A DNA stretch of 64,000 bases from Gaeumannomyces sp. JS-464 (GCA_002197995.1 NGZR01000002.1:620001-684000), one strand, 5' to 3'; positions 11,388-23,799 are shown, numbered from the stretch's first letter. Numbers and translations: made by a program. Notes: generated by a model from the sequence alone, not told the origin.

Positions 11388-12841
11388 CTTGGCAGAGCCT
11401 CGGCGGTAAGCAGGAAGCGGTCAAGGGCTTTGGCAGATCTTGGCGGCACTGTGGCTTGCATTTATCGGAAGGGGCAGAGTGAGTATAGGGAAGCAGATGG
11501 AAGAGAAAATATCAAACGAAGAAGGGGAAAAAACGAAAAATGGGGTAAAAATAACAAAGGTGGGAAACGAAAAGCGGACAAAAAGCCAAACGAAGATGGG
11601 ATGCGAAAACCAGAATAGTAAAAGGGGGCAGATGGAAGGGAAAACAAAAACCCGGACAAAGGAAAAGGGAAAAGAAAAAAGAAACGGAAAAGGACTTGGT
11701 TAAAGAGGTTCAGTTGTGTGTGGATGATGAACATTTGAAATAACCTCACTTGAGCCTGGAGACCCTTTGATATTTATGCATTTTGAGCCTCATCGACTCG
11801 CGGCAGCTGGATGCCGAACTGTACTGTTTTGTCCAAGAACCATTTTAGCTGTTGCGTTTGGTACCCAGTCTGACCAAGGAGGCTGTGGCTCCCGTCTCAT
11901 GCTCCCCGCTTTGCTCGTACTACCAAACCTCGACATGCCCACGAGATCGTAAGCAACTAGCATGCGGGGTATTTATTTTATTTTAAAAAAGGGGTTTACG
12001 GTAACTTTTAAGGGCGGAGATCTCGCTGACCGTAAAGCATTGCACGTGGTGCGCTAAGAAAGGGAATACAGTCATTATCTAGTCGATGGCATCCTTATCT
12101 CGACAGAGATGAAGGGACGCTAAACTACCACAAGCTAGAAGCTGGCGTCCTCGTACAGCCAGAGTCCCGGTAAGCGCTTGGGCACATGTGCCCCGCCCTG
12201 CTTTCGCACGACCCCAGACCTCGGTTACACGACATGCCGTGTGTCGCTTAAATTAGAAATAAGATAAAAGCCATGAGCGAGCGGGTAAACTGTCAGGCAG
12301 TGACTAAATGCCGCCATAGTAGTCGTATCTATCAGCATAGGTCTGTTCTTGGCACTGGTGACTGTGAATACGTGCTCGCGAGGATGTTTGCCTGTCGTAA
12401 TTGCGTTCCCTGGATTCGCTCCGCCCCGGCTTGGTTGGTAGTGGACGCAAAATTGGACCGCTTTCCCGGGAAGCCAGCTTCTCCGGTGCTTTCGTGGGGG
12501 GTTCCTAAGCAGTCTTGAAGCTTGACGTGGCTAGGGCGCGTCCCAAAGCACCTGGCGTGTCTGCTCCAGAACCAGCGACAAAGCGCTCCCGGTGTCGATT
12601 GGTTGACAGCGCAGCTAGGCCCTATCTACGTCTGGTCTGAGGCGTCCATTCCGGTCCGCCCGCCCCAAAGCGCGACCAGAGCAAGGCACGGAGTACAGTA
12701 CGAGGCTCCAAAAAAAAGGCACGGCAGGCTGTTCACATAGGGTATTGTATAGGCTTTTGGTTAATAAAGCCAGGAGGGGAAAATAAAAGAAATAAAAAGA
12801 AAAGAAGAAAAGAAAAAACAAACGCAAAAAAACCTTAAGGT
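11388..12841. other. intergenic region, no gene recognised
   Basis: About 1.45 kb between two minus-strand broken genes. It contains a purine-rich stretch (about 11490-11700) whose apparent open frames are compositional artefacts, and a short AT-rich patch near 11965-12000. It should hold the promoter of the 9.7-11.4 kb gene and the 3' end of the 12.8-14.1 kb gene. No motif could be assigned. Confidence 0.5.
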
Positions 12842-14099
12842 TTAGGCCCTTCTTGCGGCAATCAGCCACGATGCCCCCGGTGGTACCTGGGAACGAGTCG
12901 CACACGGGCAGGTTGAACAGGCAGGCCGTCTTCTTGTCGACGGGCACGGCCTTGTCGGCGAACGGGCTGAAGAGCTGCTTCTTGCCGTTGTCGTCGTAGC
13001 ACTTGGCGACGTCGAGCAGGTACTGCTGCCTGTCGATGCGTACTTGCTCGACAGCTTCCTGGCGATGCGGTCGCGGGCAGGGCCTTCGTCGCCGTCGGCG
13101 CGCAGGATCAAGTTCTGGGTGTACCAGCCGTTGCCGTCCGGGCCGGTGCACTCCTCGACGTCGGCGTTGCTGGTGATGGGCACGACTCGAGCCCGAGGGT
13201 GCGCTTGACGAAGACGCGCTGCGACGTCAGGGCCAGGCCGACCGCGTAGACGTCAGGGCGTCGAAGACGGCCGGACACGTCGGCCTCGGTCACGTTCTGG
13301 CGCACGCCGAGGAACTCGCCGTCGCCAGGATGGCGGCCAGGCCCGCGTCCTTGTCGAGGATGGGCGCGTTCAGCGTCGTTGCTAGGGCCTTGGACACGGA
13401 GGCCTGACACCTTGACGACCTCACCGAGCGAGTTGGCGATGCCGCTCCAGGACAGGAACTTGTCGGGCTGCGCGGGCGGCTTGGTCATGCCGGCGATGAA
13501 GCGCACGGCCTGCGAGCCACGACGTTCTTGATGTCGCCCGCGATGGGGATGGCGCCCAGCACAGTCGCGAACATGTTGAGGATGTTGTTGAGCGGCGTCA
13601 CGTCGTCGCGCGGCGTGGTGATGAAGTCGTTGGAGATGGCGGGCAGCTGCAGGCTCAGGATGCTGGACGCGAACGTGATGGCCGTGTTGAGCGAGTTCAT
13701 GTAGCTGTTCCAGTTCTGCGCCGCCACGAGGATGTACCAGGACGGCAGCTCCACGGGCGTGCACGGCTGGCCCGCGTTGCAGAAGCTGTCGAGGCCGCAG
13801 AAGAAGTTTGGCGCGCCAAACGTGCCCGCCAGCTCCTGCACCGTGTTGGAGGTGCCTTGACCTTGGCCGCCGCCTTGGTCAGGGCGTCGTTAAGATTGAG
13901 CTTGGTCCAGGTCGCCTGGGAGAGGGGCTCCGACGCGCAGCCCGCGGTGGCGTTCTGGGGCGGTAGGTTGGACGGTTTTGGAGTGCGGCGCCTTGTTGGG
14001 CGGCGGGGTCGTTTTGGGGGCCTGGGGCCGGGGCAGGGCCAGGCCGGGAGCGCAGAGCGACCCGAGGGCCAGGAAGGTGAAGACACCGCGGAGGTGCAT
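12842..14099 (-). pseudogene. secreted fungal protein, multiply frameshifted
   Basis: The ATG at 14099 starts a good signal peptide (M-H-L-R-G-V-F-T-F-L-A-L, cleavage near L-A-L-P). After it come a Pro/Lys-rich linker and then a domain spread over several frames. The best-preserved block is 13841-13525, where F-F-C-G-L-D-S-F-C-N-A-G-Q-P-C shows closely spaced cysteines, followed by a hydrophobic helical region (N-W-N-S-Y-M, T-A-I-T-F-A-S). Later blocks include V-E-E-C, N-G-W-Y and C-Y-D-D-N-G-K. At least five one-base frame changes are needed (about 14.0, 13.85, 13.52, 13.40, 13.18 and 13.05 kb). Cys content and signal peptide suggest an extracellular protein of a fungal family without known function. 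The 3' end is uncertain: the last frame runs on to 12615 or stops near 12842. Confidence 0.6.
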
Positions 14100-14982
14100 T
14101 GCTCGCTTTCAAGAAAAGAGTGTCTTAAACGAAAGAATGGAATCCAGGCAGACCAGTCCCGACAGAAAGAAGGACAGAAGGAAAAGAACAGATGGAACTC
14201 GAACGAGAAAAGTCCTTAGGGTCGAACAAGTTAGGAAAGCCGGTGGTGGCGAACATCTCCTTCTCTCCACCAGACCGAGCAGTCGGGGCGCGACTCTTAT
14301 ATCTGGTCGACCGGGCCGCCGGCGAGGGTCCACACATGTGCCGCATAATGCGGCGCGCGCAGCACATCCACCCTCGTCTGCAGGGCGGCGGTGTTCCATG
14401 GCATCGCGTCGATCATACAAAGCAATCTTACCCGCCCCGCTCCATAGGGTTGGTGGGGACAGGTGCCAGGGATAACCATTTCGCAGAACATGCCATTTTT
14501 TTTTTTTTTGGCGTATTCCCCTGCCCAGAGTGGGGGAGGCGGATCATGGCGGGGGCACTAGGAGGTTTGGCGAGCCTTGTCCAAGTTTCTGATACGGGCA
14601 GTGGTCTTTTTTTGTATTTATAAATTCGCATAGCGGCCGGCGAAATGAGCGCATTTTTACACCATTCCTCAAATAGCCGTTGGATATCCATAGATCGCGC
14701 CAGGGAATGTCACAAGTTAAATACATCGCTGGAGCAAGCGACATTCCCAGCCACTTACACAGGGCAGATGTTTCCCCAGCGATCCCGTCGTTGTAAAATG
14801 TGTCGATTGAGTTCATCCCGTCATTGCGTTCAACACTTCCTCGAACACACCAACTCTTAGCATTGCGCTGTTAGTGCATATTGCCAATTTGCATACAAAT
14901 CCTTAACACCCGCCAATTTTTGCGACCAACCAACAACACGCCCGCCAACAGCGCTGGCGACGGCAACATGCCGTTGCCAACG

Positions 14983-14998
14983 CCCCCCCCCCCCCCCC
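14983..14998. repeat. poly-C tract (16 bases)
   Basis: An uninterrupted run of 16 C on the plus strand, the smaller of two within 110 bp. Such tracts are prone to length error in sequencing and slippage in replication. Confidence 0.9.
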
Positions 14999-15070
14999 TT
15001 CGGCCAATCGGGTGGCGCGCGCCCTTTTTAACGGCCCAACGGCCCGAAGGAGCGCGCCGCTGCCGCTCCG

Positions 15071-15095
15071 CCCCCCCCCCCCCCCCCCCCCCCCC
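15071..15095. repeat. poly-C tract (25 bases)
   Basis: An uninterrupted run of 25 C on the plus strand inside a GC-rich region. It is G-quadruplex-capable on the minus strand. Its exact length should be treated as uncertain. Confidence 0.9.
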
Positions 15096-15740
15096 GCGCG
15101 CTTTGCAGCGCACACGCAGCACGTCATCACGCCGTCCCCGTTGCGAAACGCGCAACACCCGGCAGGGCCCGAACAGGGCCAGGAAGTCCCCCACGGCGTC
15201 GGCACCGGCACTGGTGCCCCTATCTTTGCCCCTCTTACCCTGCACCCCGACGCAACCCTTCCCTACCTGCCCCCCAAGCCCCCACGCGCCACAGCACCCA
15301 ACCCCTCCTGCTCCCGGTTTAAAGGCCCGACCCCCGGTCGGCCGCAGCGGCCGCGGAGGAAACAATCGCGAGCTTTACGCGCAAACAAAGCCAAAACGGC
15401 CTTAATTTGCGCCACGTTAGCCCGCTCGATCGACGCCGGCATCGCTTCCCCTGCCGCCCGAGGCGGCGCAGGAAGCGCACGGCTGGAAGACTTGCTTTTT
15501 GGAGTACGCGAAAGAGGCGCTGCTAGGCTAGCCAGCCCCCTTCCGGGGGGACGGAAAGGCCCCTGCAGCCCCCGAGCTCTACAACGCGCCTAGCATACAA
15601 CGCCCGGCCCCAGCCCCGACCACCTACGCGGCCGTGGCCGTACGGGGCTTTAGCAGCCCTAACCACCCGCACAGGCTTTATAGGACCGTGCATTTCGGGG
15701 GCCGCGGGGGCCCTGCCCACCCGCCGGCTTTATAACTAAC

Positions 15741-16082
15741 TACCGAATTCTAATTAGGATTCCGGAAAAACGGCAGGCTTAGGCTAACACTTAAACGGGT
15801 TTTAGCATACGCAAAGCCCTTGCTAATAACAAAAACCTTCCGTTTACCACAGCGGACGTTTTGGAAGCTTACCGAATCCCAACGGGTTTTATGTTAAGGG
15901 TAAAAACAACGGATATATAAAACCGGCTTTTTTAAAATCGCGCGGAGTTAAGCTGTTTATATAGCGCTAAAAGGGTGGAAAAGCCCGAATGTTGGTTTAA
16001 CTATGTGGTTTTCGGGTGTCTTACGGTTTTAACAAACGGTTTTAAACACGGAATCCCAGTTACGGAAAAACTAGTTTGAAAG
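15741..16082. other. AT-rich spacer, nothing assigned
   Basis: About 340 bp between the GC-rich low-complexity region and the first of two LTRs. No coding pattern or repeat match to the rest of the window was recognised. Confidence 0.5.
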
Positions 16083-16511
16083 TGTTACAATTAGGGGTTT
16101 TGCTCCTAAGGTAAAACGCTTTAAAGGTGGTTTGGACAGTAACAAAACTAGTATTTATAGGTGGACTTTAGGGTTTAAAAAACACCTTTTAATTGCTTGC
16201 CCCAAGGGATGCCTAGGAGCTAACTTAGGTTAACTAATGCCGAAGCCTTAGTTAAAAGCTATTTAGGTTGGTAGGAACCCCTTCCTTTTTATACCTGCTG
16301 CTCGTACCGCTGGCTGGGTAATTAATTAATATGTTTATAATAAACATATTACCCTTAGCTTGGCGCTTTGTTTGCTATGTCCGTGTCGAACATATTATTT
16401 TTTAGGTTACGTAAGGTAGGTGCGGGGTAACGTGTTTTTATCTTCCTTAAGTGCTTATCCAGCCTTGTAAGCCCCTTCCCTTTTAAGGAAGCATGTACGC
16501 TGGTCGTAACA
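16083..16511 (-). repeat. diverged LTR related to the chromovirus LTR
   Basis: It starts TGTTACAATTAGGGG and ends CTGGTCGTAACA exactly as the LTR at 5457-5904. It shares the block around 'gagctaacttaggttaac', but its middle differs and lacks the repeated 'aaatccacaaatcc' motif. It is therefore a subfamily variant. The five flanking bases (GAAAG and TTAAG) do not clearly match, so whether it is a solo LTR or part of a lost element is undecided. Confidence 0.75.
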
Positions 16512-16845
16512 TTAAGTTTCCCCTTCCAAGCCAAATCCTTTTGGCTATATTTGCTATCCCCCGCCTTTGTTAATAGTAAGTACTTTCCTTCCTCGCTATT
16601 TTCCCATCCTTTTTTCGTTTTAACAGGATATTTGGTCGGGTGCAAAAACGGAAACCGTCATTCCTTACGACTTCGACTGTCCGTCGTAATAACCTCCTTT
16701 TTTTTTGTATTACTGTTTTTATACCTTCCTATTCCAACTGTAAAGCTAATAGCCTTTCTCATTGTAACGCGTCCTTTGCGGACCACTTTCGCTGCGAGCG
16801 GTGCGTTCGTTACGGTCGTTCGCGTTGCGACATTTTGGGGCCTTT

Positions 16846-17289
16846 TATTACAATTAAGGGTTTGCTCCTAAAGTAAGGCACCTCGAGGGTGGAAAGGACA
16901 GTATCGCTAAGGCTGGTGGACAGGGGATCACGTGATTTAAAAGGACAATTTAATTGCTTGCCCAGGGGTGCCTGGGAGCTAACTTAGGTTAACTAATGCC
17001 GAAGCCTCAGTTAAAGCTACCTGAAAAAGTAGGAAATCCATCCTTTATATATACGCTGCCTTTTGCTTTGTGTTGGGTTGGATTTGTGGCTTTGCTATAA
17101 ATCCACAAATCCTTTTTAGATTTGTTGTTTTGTTACAAATCCACAAATCCCTTTTGGATTTATTGCTTTGTTATAAATCCACAAATCTTTTTTGGTTTAC
17201 GTGACTCCACGTGACCGGGCGGGGCGGAGGCACCACTTTAGGGCCCCTCTTGCCTTGCTGTTCTAAAGGCTTGCATGCTGGTCGTAACA
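16846..17289 (-). repeat. solo LTR of the chromovirus family (444 bp)
   Basis: It aligns over its whole length with the LTR at 5457-5904, starting TATTAC (from TGTTAC by one G-to-A) and ending GTAACA. The flanks CCTTT and CTTTT differ by one C-to-T and may be a RIP-altered 5-bp target duplication. No internal gypsy sequence adjoins it, so it is probably the product of LTR-LTR recombination. Confidence 0.78.
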
Positions 17290-17316
17290 CTTTTATTTAA
17301 GCATTTTTAATAAAGG

Positions 17317-17483
17317 TGCGCGACGATAGGCACCCAAAGTGATTTGTTATTGTTGTTATTATTAGGCTACTTTACTAAATCGCGGGTTAAAGCGCGCGTA
17401 AGCCAAAACACTAGGGCTAATGCATAAGCCTAAAGCTGTAAAGCACCAGTTGCTACCCACGTAATTTTAGGCCACTTTTAACA
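17317..17483 (-). repeat. 3' LTR of the outer Copia element
   Basis: It begins TGCGCGA and ends TTTAACA on the plus strand, and matches 30093-30259 at almost every position apart from C/T and G/A differences. Similarity continues for about 8 bp to the left (TAATAAA-R-G), so the true end may lie slightly further left. A partial inverted copy of the same sequence sits at 5920-5953. Confidence 0.75.
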
Positions 17484-17599
17484 CCCCCTCGTAGGCTATG
17501 CAACGGCTTTAATGGTATTACAAGCCCACATTTACGTAGTAATCCTCCAAATTCGTAGTATTTCCCTGGTTTTCCTATAAGCCGTTTACTGCGGCATTT

Positions 17600-20500
17600 G
17601 TTGCATTCCTAGCTAAACAATAAACCTCGCTTGTTTTTTCGCCGTTAGGCTTTTCGTAAAACCGTCCGCTTTTATATTAGCCGTGCTAACGAGCTTAAAG
17701 GTAAAAAGTTAACGCTTTACAATATCGATTACCCATTTGTAGCGGAGGTTAATTATGCGGGTGTAGGCTAATTTTAACGGGTTTAGCACCGTCGTTTAAG
17801 CGTTAGCGTTATCCGTGTGCACCACGAGAGTTTTTCGCTAAAAGTATTTAATTTCTTTTAAAATACTTTTAATCCAAAGCAAAGCCCGGCCCGTTAGCAG
17901 GAGGTTAACGAACTTCGCCTTCGTCGTTAACGTCGTTATAAAAGTTTGCTTTTTTAATTGCTAATAAATAGGACCACCCGTTAGCATAACGATTACGCCG
18001 CTTGTAAATGCCTTTATACAAAGGCAGTTGGCGAACGAAGCGTTTTCGTAAGCTTTTAAGCCTATCGCTTCGGCATTATAAGTAAGCTTACCAAAGGTAA
18101 GCGCGAGCCTTTTAGTGCTAATAATATAGCGCTAAAAGTGCTTTAGCAATGCTAAATGCTTTTTGCCAGGATTGGCGTTAACCTTTTGCAACCTTTTTAC
18201 GGTATACGTGATATTAAAGCGAGTAATGCTAACGAGGTAGCTAATATTCGCTATTTTCGATTGGTAGCGCAAAACCTTTTCGTACGGGAAAGGGTTTTAA
18301 GTAATCGGCATTACAAAGCCAAAAAGCTAAAGTGTTTTTATTGCTTTAAGGTTTTTCCGTTCGTATTTAGTAATAATTTTATTAATATAATCGCGTTGGT
18401 AAAAACTTACAATTTTTCGCTAGCGATTTTTTATAACTTATATGCCGAAAAACGTTTTTGCGTTACTCAAAACGGTTATTTCGAACCGGCTACCCATTTC
18501 GGTAGCGGTGGTTTTAATTTCCGTAACCGTACGAGCGGCAATTTGGAAATCGTTTACGTAAAGCAATAATATAACGCCCGTTTCTTTTTTGCGGTAAAGG
18601 TAAACGTTTTGGTAAATCGGTTTAAAGCTAAATGCTTCGAGCTTTGGAATAATCGTTTAATACCACCATAAAAGCGATTTGCGAAAGCCGTAAAATGCCT
18701 TTTTTAAGCGGCAATAATAGCCTTTTTGCCTAACCGGAATGCTTTAAAGTTATTATACGTATACTATAACGTTATTAAGTACGATAACGCCGAAATAAGC
18801 AATTACGAAATCGAATTGGCGGCATTTAAAATCGTTAACGGCTATAAGCATAAAAAACACCCTTGTAAATGCTGCATAAGCGATTGCCGCGTACGTTACA
18901 GCTTTATCCTCGTTTTAAATATCGTCCTAATTGCCGCAAACGACCTAATGCGTTTTGATTTTTTTAAAAGCGCCGTTAAGCGTTAGTTTAAACACGTATA
19001 CCTATTTGCCCGGCAGTGTTTTAGCGCTTAAAAGCAATTTTTTTAGCATTTACGTGCTTTTTTTAAACAGCGTGTTAATTTGCTTTTGCATTGCTAGTTT
19101 ATAATATCGCTCGTATTCGGTTTCGTGCTTTACCGCGTTGTAGTAATAGGCCGAAATATACGGTGTTTTTAGCACCGTAGCGACGTTAAAAAGCGCGAAA
19201 TCGGGGATTTTAAAACCGCCGATTTTTTAAAGCAAAACGATATCGTTATCCGGGTACGTAACGTTAATAAGTGCAAAACCCGTTTTTCGGGCAATTTCTT
19301 TAGCAGTTTTAGTATTCGTATTAAAGCTGTAAAAGCTTTCGTCGTTTTCGGCGCTTTTAGGGTTACCCGGATTTTTTTCCGCCATTTTTTTAATATTTTT
19401 AAGCTCGAAACGAGCCGTTATAAATGCTTTCGCGGGCTTTCTTTCCTTGTAAGTTCTTGGTGTTTAAACTTCGTAATGCTTAAAAGCCGTTAAACGCTTT
19501 TTTAATTGCTGGTCACTTGGCGGGGGCGGCGGCCGCTTTTTGCAGGTCTTTTTTTTAGGCGCTGCGGGCACCGTAACCGCCTTGTTACCAAGCTCGGGAG
19601 TTTTTTCGGGTGTTAATATGCCGGGCCGGCGGGCTTTTTAAGCTTTTTAGGCTTTGCAGCGGCAAGCTTTTCGTTTTCCGCTCCGGTTTCCCCGGTTTCC
19701 TCCGTAAGCGATAAATCGTTATTACTTTCGGGGCCGGCAATATCGCCAATTGCACCGGTGCTACTATCGTTACTATCGGTGGAATTAGTAATTAGGCTAA
19801 TATTATAAACTTAAATGCCTATTGTAAAGTAAAGGTTTTTAATAACGGCCTCGTTAACCGTATTAGTGGTAATCGCCTTTTTAACAAAGTTATAAAGCGA
19901 CTTTCGGCGTTTATTAGCACCCTCGTTAATCCGTGCGTTACGGTAACGGAAAACCTTGCTAATACCGTCCGGCTTAACTAGCAGGATTTCGTTATAAAGG
20001 CTTTCCCAGCCCATAAGCCGGCCTTTCGTTGCTTTAAAGGCTATTTTATCGGTTTTAGCTTGTTTGCCGTTTTTAATTAGCACTTAAGCGACCGCGCTCC
20101 AAATGCGGAAGGTACGGATTGGTGGTTAGTAATACTCCTCGTTAAGGCCGATTGTTTTTGCCCACGCTTCGTGCGGGCTTTCCTTGCTATTAAAAGCTGT
20201 ATTTAAAGTATAATTTAGCACCCTTTTCGCTGTTTTGCAAGGCATATACCTAGTATTTTTTATGCAAGCCGTTAGCGTTAATCCCGGTGCGAGCCGCGTT
20301 AAGTATAATACGGTTAGCACACTTAACGATACTATTTATTTCCGGGCATCGCGCCGGGCTAATTTCGCAAGCTTTGCTTCGGGTAATGCAATAGGCTTTT
20401 AGCTTTTCCGGGTTAAACTTCGTGCTACCGTTCGTATAAATTGCTTATATTTTAATGCTTAATTGGAATTTAATATAAATTAATCCAATTATAAACTTTT

Positions 20501-21000
20501 GTAAAAATTTCCGTGCTAGTTTTGCTAATTGCAAAAATCACTTAGTTAAAAGTAATTACCTCGTTAATAATATAAACGGCGTAGTTGTATCCGCCGTATA
20601 AAATAAGCGAAATGGTTAATATATCCATGTAAATACGGCTTAAAAAGCGGGTAATGCGGTAAAAGTAACGATTATCGATAATTTAAATCGCTTTGCTTTT
20701 TAAACAACCGTTACAAGTATGTTTTAATGTTTTAAAACAGCTAATTTTAATGCTTGCAGCGCGGTAAGCCGTTATTACCGCCTTTTTATTAGCATGCATT
20801 AAACGCCGATACATTATTACGTAAAACACCGGGCGTTTTGTCGTGGTCGGTACGTTAGCTTTCGTCGGTTGGTTTTTTTCGTTAAATGCGTTGCTTAAAG
20901 TTATAAAGCCGGGGGGCGCGCTTATAAGCACGTTAACGTTAGCAATTAATACGTTATTGTTAATTTAATAGCTGCCTAACCATTTATTATCGAGCGTTAC
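17600..21000 (-). pseudogene. pol of the outer Copia element
   Basis: Three minus-strand open pieces identify it. 20683-20931 has the gag-pre-integrase pattern (Y-R-R-L-M-H-A-N-K-K-A-V, then H-T-C-N-G-C-L-K-S-K-A). 20126-20320 matches the end of the integrase core, where host-tRNA-like 'Y-x-P-x-E-A-W' spacing precedes the next domain. 19811-20083 is the post-integrase segment (L-M-G-W-E-S, Y-R-N-A-R-I-N-E). Near 17700-17620 the RNase H tail reads A-D-G-F-T-K-S-L. RT between them is recognisable only in fragments. Pol would supply protease, integrase, RT and RNase H; frames are broken by many stops. Confidence 0.72.
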
Positions 21001-22097
21001 GAAATAATCGGTTTAATCGTTTTTTAAACTTGCTTTGCGCATTTTGCTAAAGCTGAAAAGGTTAAAAGGGGATTTAAGCGTAAAAATTGTTTGTAAAGTA
21101 ATTGTAATAACGCCCGCTTTATTACGTTAATGCATTTCGACGGTGCTTTTTTTAACGGAAACTTAAGCGCCGCCGTTAGCCGTAATAGCGTTATAAAAAC
21201 CTCGCGTTTTTTTAACGAGGTAAACCATTTGCGATTGTTAAAATAGTGCTTAAACGAGCCGGAGTTGATTATTACGGCGTTACGGGCATTGTTAACATTG
21301 CTTAAAGCGGTATTAGCTATATTATATTAGCTGGCATTGCTTCGATTAACCGGCATACCACTAGTATGGTCGGCAACTTTCGGGTTAGCTGTAGCCTCGT
21401 TAGCTGCCTTATTGCTTTGCTAAAAGCGCCGCTTCGGATATTTGGCCTTTTAGGCCTCCTCGAGCTTAAAGTGCAAAAGTTAGCAGTTGTCGTTACCGCT
21501 TTTGTAATGCTTACCGCACTTATCGTAATGGGGAGCACGCGAAACGATAGTGTAACCTTTTTTATTACAAGGCTTCGGCTTTTCCCTCGGCTTTTAAAGT
21601 TTTTCCGGCTTTTTAATGTTAGTTATAACCTTCGACTTCGAGGCTTTTATAACCGCCGTGTTTTCGAGCACTTTCGAAATAAAGTTAACGGAAATGCGAC
21701 GCTCGCTTTTACAATTTTTTAAAGCTATAGCCACCGTAAAAAGGTAAATGGCGCTAAGCCCGTTAACGAGGCTTTTATAAGCATTCGATCCGGAATGTTA
21801 ATATTAGCCTAATTTAAAGTTTGTTTTATTTGTAGCTAGCGGTTTGTATATTTTTTAACGTTACCGTTAAACTTTTTTATTAAAATTGTTTAATGTTTGT
21901 TAATTAAAGCGTCGAAACGGCTGTTAACGGTAATTTTAATAGTGTTAACTATTTTATTTTAAAAAGCTTTTAGGTTTTAATTTTCGTCGTTTTTAAAGCG
22001 GTTTTAACCGGCCTTTTTCAAGTTCGTGGTTACCTTTTCGATATTATTACGAATGTAATACCATATTAACATCCTTTTAAAAGCTTATAATTATATA

Positions 22098-22452
22098 TGT
22101 TCGTAGCACTTGTGCCGGTACCGGTTTTTAAGGTAAAAAGGCTTTCGGGTATATTATAATCCTAAAAGCTGTTTATTTTTTAAGTACAAAGGAAGGCTCC
22201 TCGTGCGAGCTTTGCTTAGGATACATATATCTCATGCCGGAAGCCGCGGGTGCGGTCGTGCGAGGCAAATCCCGAAGTCGGTCGGGATTTAACTTGGAAC
22301 TTGCACAGCCTCCTTACATAACGGCATAACCGGTAATCTCCGTGCCGGAGGCTCCGTGCCGGGGAAACGTTATTTCCCGTTACGGTGCCCCGAGTCGTGG
22401 GTCCACCGCATCCGTAAATCGCCTTATGCGACCTTTAATTGCCATTCCAACA
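22098..22452 (-). repeat. 3' LTR of the nested element (355 bp)
   Basis: Ends TG...CA with TGTT/AACA inverted tips. It is preceded by the target duplication ATATA (22093-22097) and aligns throughout with 29281-29632. Confidence 0.92.
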
Positions 22453-22628
22453 TTGGCAGTTTTTCTTTTGTAATCGCATTTCCCCCTTCCCAAGTATTAG
22501 TTGGAACGAGTTAGGTTATCTCCTAGTAAGCTAACCTAAGGTAATTATGCGGAATGGGCAAAACAAAAGAGATGTATGCTAAAAAGCATATCGTGCAAAG
22601 CAACCGATTCCGGGCTCCGGTGTAAACG

Positions 22629-22901
22629 TTAAAGGAATATCTTTTTGGGTAATTCGGCGTATGTGTATATATACATCGCACAAAAGCGGCGTAAAGGTGA
22701 AAAAATGGGAATGCGCGGCTCGGTGGTGGTAGCGGTCGGTTCGTATAAAAGGGACAAAGCTATTAGGTTATAAATAGCTTCGTGCGGAAGTGGTTGCGCA
22801 AAGTGGTTCTTTTTCCTGCCTTTGTAAAGCCGTACGGAAGGACCCACTTTTGCAAGCATTAAAACGCTTTTCTTTTCTTTTTGCTTTTTTTTTTCCTGCA
22901 T
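22629..22901 (-). CDS. small ORF between pol and 3' LTR of the nested element
   Basis: An intact 90-residue frame from ATG (22901). It has a Lys/Glu-rich start (about residues 2-11) and then a mixed, moderately basic sequence without recognised motifs. It lies downstream of RNase H and upstream of the 3' LTR, where some LTR elements carry an extra ORF, yet it survived in a region otherwise full of stops. It may be a chance frame in GC-richer DNA. No function is proposed. Confidence 0.3.
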   Translation of the reverse strand: MQEKKKQKEKKSVLMLAKVGPSVRLYKGRKKNHFAQPLPHEAIYNLIALSLLYEPTATTTEPRIPIFSPLRRFCAMYIYTYAELPKKIFL

Positions 22902-23799
22902 AATAACGCACCTTTTACCATAACTTTAACTTTGTTCGTTTTTTTTAATCGCGCGATTTCCAGCCTTTTTCTTTTTTTGCTTAGTTAAAATCGGTTATCG
23001 CGTTATCGTACGTTAAAGTTCCGCGTACGCGCTCCTTTTTATTCCACGCTTTACGCTTTCGCCTTCGCCTTCGCTTTCGCTCGCTTTTCCAAATCGCACG
23101 ATATTTTTCGTGCCCGCTGTTTAGTTTAGCGCCCCGGCGTTTATCCATACTTTTTTAGGTGCGATTAGCATTTATATCGACAGTTCGAGTGCGACCTGGT
23201 TGCATTTCCCTATAAGCTCGCTAAATAATCGTTAGTTTATAACGGCTTTCGCTATTAACGTGCGTATTACTTTCCCTAGCTTTTTTCTTTTTTCGCACGA
23301 AGTTAACTTTTTATTTTTACATAGCTTAAAAAACGTTAGCTCGCCGTTTTACCATCGCACGATATCGAAGTCCGAATGGATATTAGCGATCCGAATATAA
23401 CGCTTTATAAGCGTGCTATTTTTATAGTGGCTAAAATTGTGCGGCGTAAGTCGTACTTTCGCGCGGTTTTAATACATTTGCGCGAAGCTCCAGTTCGTCG
23501 TTGCCTTTAAAAGTGCGGCAATTTTAGCGCGGCTTCGCGCTTCGCTCGCTACGTGCGATTTCGAAACTTTTAAGGCGGAATTTGCTTAAGTTGTATTTGG
23601 CAATCGCACGGTCGGAATTGCGGGCACGCCCGCGTAAGCTCGGCGTTTTTAAGCTCGTTTATTAAAGGTTTAAACCGGGGTAATAAATTTAATGGTAGCG
23701 ATGGTAGCTCGGGTAGTTTTAGTGCGGTTATTATTAGGGATTATGCGATGCCGTTATCGAAGCAATTGCCTCGTTTTGGCTTAGCTAGTTTAAGCTTAG

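Larger units (their letters stand above)
14100..15740. other. GC-rich low-complexity region, no supported gene
   Basis: The first 400 bp is probably the promoter of the secreted-protein gene on the minus strand. The rest holds two poly-C tracts and long Pro/Arg-rich frames on both strands that reflect composition. From about 15405 to 15720 the plus strand encodes short Ala/Arg-rich pieces including T-Y-A-A-V-A, a pattern seen in ORF1 of Tad-type LINEs. That is too little to assign an element. Confidence 0.4.

Noticed and set aside
14881..15593. Overlapping 164-193-residue frames on both strands around the poly-C tracts
   Set aside because: Low-complexity Pro/Arg or Gly-rich content produced by the C-runs; no motif, and the frames overlap in all directions.
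18156..18569. 137-residue plus-strand ORF in the outer Copia element
   Set aside because: It lies opposite the minus-strand RT region; no recognisable domain, so treated as chance in AT-rich DNA.
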